A stretch of DNA of 8,715 nucleotides from Oscillibacter sp. (GTDB lineage: Bacteria; Bacillota; Clostridia; Oscillospirales; Oscillospiraceae). Each line of letters begins with the position of its first letter. Positions within the stretch are counted from its first letter, which is position 1. The notes under the pieces are model-generated. The model worked only from the letters and a program-made list of their open reading frames with translations, was not told where the DNA came from and did no database searches. The DNA is taken from assembly GCA_003487665.1 (NCBI GenBank), contig DNFA01000027.1, positions 869 to 9,583 of the forward strand, read 5' to 3'. This document shows positions 1 to 4,871 of this stretch, in pieces. A program made the translations under genes and the position numbers.

Positions 1-26
1 TTTCAGCGTGTCGATAAACCTCACCC

Positions 27-182
27 CTGTCATTCCGAGGAGTTCCCCAAGAGCACTTGCTTCGCGGAGTGAAGCGACGTGGGAATCCGCATCTTTTTAG
101 GCAGAAACCTGCGAAAAGCGCAGGCTTTGTTCGTTTTAGAAACAGATTGCCGCGTCAGTCTGGGACTGGCTCGCAATGACAG
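27..182. repeat. Intergenic repeat element with 13-bp terminal inverted repeats
   Basis: The left end reads CTGTCATTCCGAG at 27-39. The right end at 170-182 is its reverse complement with one mismatch (CTGTCATTGCGAG on the minus strand). Between them lie an imperfect stem around 54-82 (GCTTC/GAAGC core) and a 6-bp stem CCTGCG/CGCAGG at 108-124. No protein is supported inside. Inverted ends plus internal hairpins and no coding capacity fit a small MITE-like or palindromic intergenic repeat. Repeats beginning GTCATTnCGAG are common in intergenic DNA of many bacteria (recalled, not searched). The whole 1-220 stretch downstream of the ATPase gene holds only this element and the short hairpin at 180-199. 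Confidence 0.55.
108..124 (-). terminator. Possible weak terminator for the metal-ATPase transcript
   Basis: Read on the minus strand, a 6-bp stem CCTGCG/CGCAGG with loop CTTTT is followed by TTTCT, about 97 nt after the ATPase stop codon. The stem is short and the T-run weak. It is also part of the repeat element at 27-182, so termination here is only a possibility. No better intrinsic terminator is visible between 1 and 220. Confidence 0.25.
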
Positions 183-199
183 ACTTTTTCGACAGTCTG
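180..199. repeat. CAGACTGTC hairpin motif, copy 1
   Basis: On the minus strand this reads CAGACTGTCGAAAAAGTCTG, a 6-bp stem CAGACT/AGTCTG around an 8-nt loop, about 20 nt after the ATPase stop codon. A related 20-mer matching at 17 positions lies at 6803-6822, directly after the PrdX-like gene. Both copies sit just downstream of a gene end. It abuts the repeat element at 27-182 and may be its flank. There is no proper T-tract after the stem, so it is not a convincing terminator. Confidence 0.4.
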
Positions 200-220
200 C
201 TATGCTGCTTGCTGTATTGC

Positions 221-2101
221 TTATTTTTTCACCCGCAGGGCGCGGATGGCGTTCAGCACAGCCAGCACCATCACGCCCACGTCGGCGAAGATGGCCGCCC
301 ACATATCCGCCAGACCGATGGCCACCAGCACCAGGCAGGCGAACTTCACCGCCAGCGCAAACACGATGTTCTCATACACGATGCCGATGCACTTGCGGGA
401 GATGCGGATAGCCTTGGCGATTTGCAGGGGCTCGTCGTCCATCAGGACGATATCCGCCGCTTCGATAGCCGCATCGCTGCCCATAGCGCCCATGGCGATG
501 CCAATATCCGCCCGACCCAGCACCGGCGCGTCGTTGACGCCGTCGCCCACGAAGGCCAGCTTCGCCTTGCCGCTCTGCTGCGCCAGCAGCGACTCCACCT
601 TGTCCACCTTATCGCCGGGCAGCAGCTCGCTGTGTACCTCGTCCACGCCCAACTCCGCCGCCACCGCGTCCGCCACCTTTTTGGCGTCGCCGGTAAGCAT
701 GACGGTCTTTTCCACGCCGGCCTTATGCAGCGCTTCGACGGCCTCCTTCGCGTGGGGCTTCACCACGTCGGAGATAACGATGTGTCCGGCGTACTGCCCG
801 TCCACCGCCATGTGGATGATGGTACCCACGCTGTGACAGTCGTGATACGGGATGCCCAGCTGCTCCATAAGCTTGCTGTTGCCCGCCGCCACCGGATGAC
901 CGTCCACCACCGCCGTGACGCCGTGGCCGCTGAGCTCCTGAATGTCCGTCACACGGCTGCGGTCGATAGCCTTGCCGTAGGCGCGCTGGAGGCTCTTGCT
1001 GATGGGATGGGAGGAGGCGCACTCCGCCAGCGCCGCATACTCCAGCAGCTTCTGCTCATCCATGTCGCTGTGGTGCACCGCCGTGACCTCGAACACGCCC
1101 CGGGTCAGGGTGCCGGTCTTGTCGAACACCACGGTCTTTACCTGCGACAGCGTCTCCAGATAGTTGGAACCCTTGATCAGGATACCCTCGTGGCTGGCGC
1201 CGCCGATACCGGCGAAGAAGCTCAGGGGGATGCTGACCACCAGTGCGCAGGGGCAGCTGGTCACAAGGAAGGTCAGCGCGCGGTAGATCCACTGCTCCCA
1301 CTGACCGTCCATACCGCCCACCAGCCGGATCACCGGCGGCAGCACCGCCAGCGCCAGCGCGCTGTAGCACACCACCGGCGTGTAGATGCGGGCGAACTTG
1401 GCGATGAAGTCCTCGCTGCGGGACTTGCGGGAGCTGGAATTCTCCACCAGCTCCAATATCTTGGATACGGTGGACTCGCCGAAGGCCTTGGTGGTCCTGA
1501 TCTTCAGCACGCCGGTCATGTTGATGCAGCCGCTGATGATCTCGTCGCCCTCGTGTACATCGCGGGGCAGGCTCTCGCCGGTGAGGGCGCTGGTGTTCAG
1601 GGTGGAGCTGCCCTCCACCACCACGCCGTCGATAGGCGCCTTCTCGCCCGGCTGCACCACGATCACCGTGCCGACAGCCACCTCGTCAGGATCCACCTGC
1701 ACCAGCTTGCCGTCCTGCTCGATGTTGGCGTAGTCCGGACGGATGTCCATCAGGGCGCTGATGTTCTTCCGGCTCTTGCCCACGGCGTAGCTCTGGAACA
1801 GCTCGCCCACCTGATAGAACAGCATCACGGCGATGGCCTCGTTGTAGTCGCCGCTCTTTTCATAGATGGCCAGCGCGAACGCGCCCACCGTGGCCACAGC
1901 CATCAGGAAGTTTTCGTCGAATACCCGGCCGTTGGCGATGCCCTGCCCGGCCTTTTTCAGAATGTCGTATCCGATGACCAGATAGGTGACCAGATACAGC
2001 CCCAGCCGCAGCAACCCGGTGACGGGGAGGAAATACAGCGCCGCCAGCATCACCGCCGCGATGATGATGCGCAGGAGCATCTTTTTCTGTTTCTTTGTCA
2101 T
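221..2101 (-). CDS. cadA: Heavy-metal-translocating P1B-2-type ATPase (Zn/Cd/Pb exporter)
   Basis: A 626-residue ATP-driven metal efflux pump of the inner membrane. All P-type signatures are present: TGES at 174-177 (actuator domain), CPC at 283-285 (metal site in a membrane helix), DKTGT at 327-331 (phosphorylated Asp), the HP pair at 365-366 that marks the P1B class, and GDGVNDAP at 519-526. A Lys near 586 and DVG at 607-609 match the Lys and Asp of the ZntA/CadA transport site. This points to the P1B-2 group, which exports Zn2+, Cd2+ and Pb2+ rather than Cu+. Four hydrophobic segments precede the actuator domain (about 8-25, 30-47, 62-80, 86-105). The protein goes straight into the first membrane helix, so the N-terminal HMA domain usual in CadA is absent; a separate HMA protein is encoded just upstream. 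The start is supported by AAGGAG 7 nt before ATG. Which metal is exported is inferred. Confidence 0.95.
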   Translation of the reverse strand: MTKKQKKMLLRIIIAAVMLAALYFLPVTGLLRLGLYLVTYLVIGYDILKKAGQGIANGRVFDENFLMAVATVGAFALAIYEKSGDYNEAIAVMLFYQVGELFQSYAVGKSRKNISALMDIRPDYANIEQDGKLVQVDPDEVAVGTVIVVQPGEKAPIDGVVVEGSSTLNTSALTGESLPRDVHEGDEIISGCINMTGVLKIRTTKAFGESTVSKILELVENSSSRKSRSEDFIAKFARIYTPVVCYSALALAVLPPVIRLVGGMDGQWEQWIYRALTFLVTSCPCALVVSIPLSFFAGIGGASHEGILIKGSNYLETLSQVKTVVFDKTGTLTRGVFEVTAVHHSDMDEQKLLEYAALAECASSHPISKSLQRAYGKAIDRSRVTDIQELSGHGVTAVVDGHPVAAGNSKLMEQLGIPYHDCHSVGTIIHMAVDGQYAGHIVISDVVKPHAKEAVEALHKAGVEKTVMLTGDAKKVADAVAAELGVDEVHSELLPGDKVDKVESLLAQQSGKAKLAFVGDGVNDAPVLGRADIGIAMGAMGSDAAIEAADIVLMDDEPLQIAKAIRISRKCIGIVYENIVFALAVKFACLVLVAIGLADMWAAIFADVGVMVLAVLNAIRALRVKK

Positions 2102-2133
2102 ACCCGGCTCCTTTCCGTGCCTTTTCTGATGAA

Positions 2134-2157
2134 AAGCGCCCTGTGTGCAGGGCGCTT
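2134..2157 (-). terminator. Intercistronic hairpin between the HMA gene and the ATPase gene
   Basis: A perfect 10-bp stem AAGCGCCCTG/CAGGGCGCTT with a 4-nt loop starts 8 nt after the HMA stop codon. On the minus strand it ends in a run of four T. The ATPase start lies 32 nt further on. It could act as a partial terminator or as an RNA-stabilising hairpin that leaves more HMA message than ATPase message. The short T-run argues against complete termination. The effect on expression is inferred. Confidence 0.55.
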
Positions 2158-2165
2158 CACTGTGT

Positions 2166-2384
2166 TTACAGCTCGATCTCGCAGTCCGGCTCCACCTTCT
2201 TACAGGCCTTCAGCACGGCCTTCATGGTGGCCTTGGGATCGGCGCCCTCGTTGAATTCCACGATCATCTTCTGGGTCATAAAGTTCACCACGGCAGAAGC
2301 CACGCCCTCGGTCTTGCCGGCGGCCTCCTCCATCAGGTTGGCGCAGTTGGCGCAGTCGACCTCGATATTGTATGTCTTTTTCAT
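2166..2384 (-). CDS. Small heavy-metal-associated (HMA) domain protein
   Basis: A 72-residue cytoplasmic protein that is essentially one HMA fold. Its metal motif is DCANCA, with Cys 11 and Cys 14, followed by the helix and strands usual for this family. The C-terminal part (KKVEPDCEIEL) resembles the end of the N-terminal HMA domain of CadA-type ATPases. The DC-x-x-C form, rather than MTC-x-x-C, is also more typical of Zn/Cd pumps than of copper chaperones. A third Cys is at 68. It probably delivers metal to, or regulates, the ATPase encoded 64 nt downstream. The start at 2384 is chosen because AGGAG lies 6 nt before this ATG. An in-frame ATG at 2420 lacks a good site and would run into the operator. 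The promoter lies upstream (2442-2470), so HMA and ATPase genes form one operon. Confidence 0.88.
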   Translation of the reverse strand: MKKTYNIEVDCANCANLMEEAAGKTEGVASAVVNFMTQKMIVEFNEGADPKATMKAVLKACKKVEPDCEIEL

Positions 2385-2410
2385 AGTGTCTCCTTTCGCA
2401 GCGCTTCCAT

Positions 2411-2430
2411 GATTAAGCACTTGTTTAATC
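2411..2430. promoter_or_regulatory. Dyad operator shared by the divergent metal-module promoters
   Basis: The sequence GATTAAGCACTTGTTTAATC is symmetric at 16 of 20 positions, with perfect 6-bp arms. It sits just downstream of the expected transcription start of the leftward HMA-ATPase promoter and covers the -35 of the rightward regulator promoter (2421-2426). ArsR/SmtB repressors classically bind AT-rich dyads of about this size in such positions and release them when they bind metal. Binding by the adjacent ArsR-AraC fusion is inferred from location and symmetry. Confidence 0.65.
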
Positions 2431-2449
2431 GTTATGCCCGTAGTATAAT
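2421..2449 (+). promoter_or_regulatory. Promoter of the ArsR-AraC regulator gene
   Basis: TTGTTT (2421-2426), a 17-bp spacer, then a perfect TATAAT (2444-2449). The -35 lies inside the dyad operator, and the -10 overlaps the -10 of the opposing promoter (2442-2447). The two promoters therefore face each other and cannot easily fire together. This suggests autoregulation of the regulator. Confidence 0.6.
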
Positions 2450-2470
2450 AGCAGCGGTCCCGATTGTCAA
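2442..2470 (-). promoter_or_regulatory. Promoter of the HMA-ATPase operon
   Basis: On the minus strand a perfect TTGACA (2470-2465) is followed after exactly 17 bp by TATACT (2447-2442), a near-consensus sigma-A promoter. Transcription should start near 2435, immediately before the dyad at 2411-2430. A bound repressor would therefore block it. A strong promoter shut by an operator is the usual design for metal-inducible efflux genes. Confidence 0.7.
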
Positions 2471-2495
2471 CGGTTTCGTCCCACTCCCTTCCGGG

Positions 2496-2526
2496 CGGGC
2501 GAAAACCGTTTCCTTTCGGGCGAAAA
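2496..2526 (+). promoter_or_regulatory. 10-bp direct repeat spaced 21 bp in the regulator leader
   Basis: CGGGCGAAAA occurs exactly at 2496-2505 and again at 2517-2526, 21 bp apart start to start, so both copies lie on the same face of the DNA. AraC-family proteins commonly bind direct repeats at this spacing, and the adjacent gene encodes an AraC-type domain. The repeats also feed RNA structure: stem 2469-2476/2503-2510 (AACGGTTT/AAACCGTT), and a second stem 2511-2517/2522-2530 that would cover part of the ribosome binding site AAGGAGG. Whether this is a DNA site, an RNA control element or chance is not decided by the sequence. Confidence 0.35.
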
Positions 2527-2539
2527 AGGAGGTCACCAT

Positions 2540-3238
2540 ATGGATACCATGCCCCTACCCCACTACCACGGTGAGGAGCCCAGCCACACGAAGGTCATCC
2601 GGACGCTGCTGGACAACACCGACACCTTTACCAGCCTGGCGGACATCTTCCGGCAGCTGGGCGACGCCAGCCGCATCCGCATTTTCTGGCTGCTGTGTCA
2701 CTGTGAGGAGTGCGTGGTGAACATCGCCGCCATGCTGAATATGTCCAGCCCCGCCGTGTCCCACCACCTGCGCACCCTGCGGGACAGCGGACTGCTGGTG
2801 ACCCGGCGGGACGGCAAGGAGGTCTATTACCACGCCGCCGACACCGCGCAGGCACGGCTGCTGCACGAGATGATCGAGCAGGTCATGGACGTGGCCTGTC
2901 CCCAGTGGCGCTCCGAGGCGCAGCAGGTGCAGCTGATCCGGCAGATACACGACTATCTGCTCACCCACATGGAGCAGCGCATCACCATCGAGGAGCTGAC
3001 CCATCTCTATCCCATCAACCCCACCACGCTGAAGGAGGTATTCAAGGACGTGTACGGCACGTCCATTGCCGCCCACCTGAAGAAGCACCGGATGGAGAAG
3101 GCCGCGCAGCTGCTGCGGGAGACAGACCTGCCCGTGGCGGAGGTGGCGCGGCAGGTGGGCTACGAGAGCCAGAGCAAATTCACCGCCGCCTTCAAGGAGC
3201 AGTACGGTCAGCTGCCCAAGGAGTACCGCCGCCCGTGA
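2540..3238 (+). CDS. Fused ArsR/SmtB-AraC transcriptional regulator of the metal module
   Basis: A 232-residue cytoplasmic DNA-binding protein with two regulator modules. Residues about 30-118 are an ArsR/SmtB winged helix: the DIFRQLGDASRIRIFWLL helix, recognition helix SSPAVSHHLRTLRDSGLL (69-86) and wing RRDGKEVYYH. Residues about 132-231 are an AraC-type double helix-turn-helix: ITIEELTHLYPINPTTLKEVF, then LPVAEVARQVGYESQSKF ending in KEYRR. ArsR proteins are normally about 100-120 residues and lack the second part. Cys 53, 55, 58 and 120 and an N-terminal HYH...H stretch could bind metal. The CadC-like CxC is only partly kept (ECVV instead of CVC). By memory-based alignment, the alpha-5 histidines of SmtB are not conserved. 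Gene position opposite the HMA-ATPase operon, and the dyad between them, suggest a metal-responsive repressor, perhaps also an activator. AGGAGGT 6 nt before ATG fixes the start. Confidence 0.88.
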   Translation: MDTMPLPHYHGEEPSHTKVIRTLLDNTDTFTSLADIFRQLGDASRIRIFWLLCHCEECVVNIAAMLNMSSPAVSHHLRTLRDSGLLVTRRDGKEVYYHAADTAQARLLHEMIEQVMDVACPQWRSEAQQVQLIRQIHDYLLTHMEQRITIEELTHLYPINPTTLKEVFKDVYGTSIAAHLKKHRMEKAAQLLRETDLPVAEVARQVGYESQSKFTAAFKEQYGQLPKEYRRP

Positions 3239-3258
3239 CCATACCGGTTTATGCTGCA

Positions 3259-3343
3259 GGGCGGACAGAGTCATCCGCCCCTACGAAGCAGAACAAGAAC
3301 CGCGCAAAACGGGACGTCGAGGACGCCGTCCCCTACGAAGCAG
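3259..3343. repeat. Two related intergenic repeat units (inverted repeat plus CCCCTACGAAGCAG)
   Basis: The 14-mer CCCCTACGAAGCAG occurs at 3278-3291 and 3330-3343. Each copy is preceded by a small palindrome: GGGCGGA/TCCGCCC (3259-3265 with 3274-3280) and GGGACG/CGTCCC (3311-3316 with 3327-3332). The units therefore share a plan, a GC palindrome followed by a constant tail, but differ in palindrome sequence. They lie in the non-coding gap after the regulator gene. The same gap has a perfect 10-bp palindrome CATACGTATG at 3354-3363. No gene is visible from 3239 to 3396. Confidence 0.6.
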
Positions 3344-3396
3344 CATCCACAGACATACGTATGGACGGGGTGCGCTCACCTCGCCGGATAACAGAC

Positions 3397-3427
3397 AAAG
3401 CCCCGCGGGACATTCCCGCGGGGCTTT
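3397..3427. terminator. Terminator-like hairpin, possibly bidirectional, between the regulator gene and cca
   Basis: A perfect 14-bp stem AAAGCCCCGCGGGA/TCCCGCGGGGCTTT has a 3-nt loop CAT. Rightward it ends in TTTT, about 160 nt after the regulator stop. Leftward it begins directly after the cca stop codon (3428-3430) and ends in TTT. The very stable GC stem flanked by A and T runs fits an intrinsic terminator serving two convergent genes. Confidence 0.85.
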
Positions 3428-4741
3428 TCAGCCCATTTTCTCTCTGGCCAGTGCCAGAAGCGATCCTCTTTCGTTGGGCGCGCCGTCCAGCACCGCGTCC
3501 AGCAGGGCGCGCAGCATGTCGCCGATCTCCCGTCCCCTCAGTCCCAGCGCCGCCATGTCGCCGCCCTTCACCGCCAGATCCCGCAGGGAAAAGCACTGCT
3601 GCCGCGCCAACAGGCCGTCCAGAATGTCCTCCGCCTGCTGTATATCCGCCAGACGGTGCCGGTCGTCAGGGCTTTGGGCGGCGTTGTCCGCCCGCTTCAC
3701 CGCCAGCAGCTGGCGGAACACGTCCTCCCCCAGCTTGCCCACGGCGCGGGCGATGGCTCTGTCCGTCCGGGGGATATCCCGGTCGTGCCAGCGCACCAGC
3801 GCGACGATGCGCTCCGCCGAGCGGCTGTCCATCCGCAGGCGGCGGCACGCGCCCTCCGCCAGCTCTGCGGACACCGCCGGGTGCCCGTAAAAATGCCCCA
3901 CGCCCTGCTCGTCACGGGTGAAACAGGCGGGCTTTCCCACGTCGTGCAGCAGCATCGTCCAGCGCAGCACCGGCTCCGGCGCAATGGCCGCCGCCGCGTG
4001 CGCGCTGTGCCCCCACACGTCGTAGATATGGTGGCGGTTGCACTGGTCGAAGCCCACGCAGAGCGCGATCTCCGGCAGGAACACCGCCAGCACGTCCGGA
4101 TAGTCCAGCAGCACCGGCAGGACATGCCCGCCGCACAGCGCCCTGTCCATCTCCGACAGGATGCGCTCCGGGGCGATATACTTCAGCAGCGGCGCCGTCT
4201 CATGGAGGGCGGCAGCGGTGCGCGGCTCGATGGCAAAGCCCAGCACGGCGGCAAACCGCAGCGTCCGCAGGATGCGCAGGGCGTCCTCCCGGAAGCGGCG
4301 CTCCGGGTCGCCCACGCACCGCAGAACGCCCGCTTTCAGATCCTCCCGCCCGCCGAACAGGTCGGTGATCTGCCCCCGCCTGTCCATGGCCATGGCGTTC
4401 ACCGTCAGGTCGCGGCGGCTGAGATCGTCCTCCAACCGCCGGGAGAACGTCACCGCGTCCGGGCGGCGGTGGTCGGTGTACGTCCCGTCGGCGCGGAAGG
4501 TGGTCACCTCGATGCCTATGCCCTCCGCCCGGACAGTCACCGTCCCGTGCTTCAGCCCCGTGGGGATGGCGCAGCCGTCAAACAGCGCCAGCACCTGCTC
4601 CGGGCGGGCGGCGGTGGTCACATCCCAGTCGCCGGGCACGCGCCCCAGCAGCGTGTCCCGGACGCAGCCGCCCACGGCGAAGGCCGCGAAGCCCGCGTTT
4701 TCCAGACGCTCCAGCACATATTCCACCGGCTGCGGCAGCAT
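3428..4741 (-). CDS. cca: CCA tRNA nucleotidyltransferase (class II, with HD domain)
   Basis: A 437-residue enzyme that builds or repairs the 3'-CCA end of tRNAs from CTP and ATP. The nucleotidyltransferase head shows GGCVRDTLLG at 24-33 and the metal-binding DWD at 38-40. DLTVNAMA (111-118) and RRFREDALRILRTLRF (148-163), the class II motifs, follow. An HD domain comes after, with LLHDVGKP at 264-271 and other His residues near 245-248 and 319. Length matches bacterial enzymes of this class. The reading frame stays open to an ATG at 4885, but that start would cross the murC start and lacks a site. The ATG at 4741 has GGGGAGG 7 nt upstream and places the family N-terminus correctly. It is the only gene on its transcript in view. 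Whether the enzyme adds all three bases or works with a separate partner cannot be told. Confidence 0.95.
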   Translation of the reverse strand: MLPQPVEYVLERLENAGFAAFAVGGCVRDTLLGRVPGDWDVTTAARPEQVLALFDGCAIPTGLKHGTVTVRAEGIGIEVTTFRADGTYTDHRRPDAVTFSRRLEDDLSRRDLTVNAMAMDRRGQITDLFGGREDLKAGVLRCVGDPERRFREDALRILRTLRFAAVLGFAIEPRTAAALHETAPLLKYIAPERILSEMDRALCGGHVLPVLLDYPDVLAVFLPEIALCVGFDQCNRHHIYDVWGHSAHAAAAIAPEPVLRWTMLLHDVGKPACFTRDEQGVGHFYGHPAVSAELAEGACRRLRMDSRSAERIVALVRWHDRDIPRTDRAIARAVGKLGEDVFRQLLAVKRADNAAQSPDDRHRLADIQQAEDILDGLLARQQCFSLRDLAVKGGDMAALGLRGREIGDMLRALLDAVLDGAPNERGSLLALAREKMG

Positions 4742-4784
4742 ACGTCCGCCTCCCCTCGTTCCGATTCGCCCCGCGGCGGCAAAT

Positions 4785-4802
4785 ACCGGCAAAAAAGCCG
4801 GT
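4785..4802 (-). other. Hairpin in the cca 5' leader
   Basis: ACCGGC (4785-4790) and GCCGGT (4797-4802) form a perfect 6-bp stem around a run of six A, which reads as six T on the cca strand. It lies in the presumed leader of the cca message, about 44 nt before the start codon, and touches the -35 of the murC promoter. With no T-run after the stem it is not an evident terminator. Function unknown. Confidence 0.35.
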
Positions 4803-4830
4803 TGCGCATGCGGGCGCGTTGTATTATAAT
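4802..4830 (+). promoter_or_regulatory. murC promoter with a palindromic -10
   Basis: TTGCGC (4802-4807), a 17-bp spacer and a perfect TATAAT (4825-4830) give a good sigma-A promoter starting near 4837, 35 nt before murC. The -10 is embedded in the perfect palindrome TATTATAATA (4822-4831), so an identical TATAAT also reads leftward toward cca. Confidence 0.7.
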
Positions 4831-4858
4831 AGTACAGTAATTTTTTGGCTCCTGTCAA
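4829..4858 (-). promoter_or_regulatory. Candidate cca promoter overlapping the murC leader
   Basis: On the minus strand a perfect TTGACA (4858-4853) is followed after 18 bp by TACTAT (4834-4829). Seven bases further on is the mirrored TATAAT (4828-4823), 24 bp from the TTGACA. The TTGACA partly overlaps the murC ribosome binding site AAGGAGG (4857-4863). Which -10 is used is uncertain. Either arrangement makes cca and murC divergent from overlapping promoters. Confidence 0.45.
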
Positions 4859-4871
4859 GGAGGTATGATCT

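Noticed and set aside
176..2254. 692-residue open frame on the plus strand opposite the ATPase gene
   Set aside because: Low-complexity His/Arg/Gly/Ala-rich translation typical of an antisense frame in GC-rich DNA. The ATPase on the other strand has every family motif.
2385..2420. Extension of the HMA protein to an upstream ATG at 2420
   Set aside because: The ATG at 2384 has AGGAG at ideal spacing. The longer form would place the start inside the dyad operator, close to the transcription start.
2555..3274. 239-residue minus-strand frame opposite the regulator
   Set aside because: Leu/Val/Gln/His-rich shadow; the plus-strand protein has two clear DNA-binding domains.
2710..3921. 403-residue plus-strand frame across the regulator and into cca
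   Set aside because: Pro/Arg/Ala-rich, no domain, crosses the terminator-like hairpin at 3397-3427 and overlaps two real genes in other frames.
3656..4840. 394-residue plus-strand frame opposite cca
   Set aside because: Shadow of cca with biased composition and no ribosome binding site.
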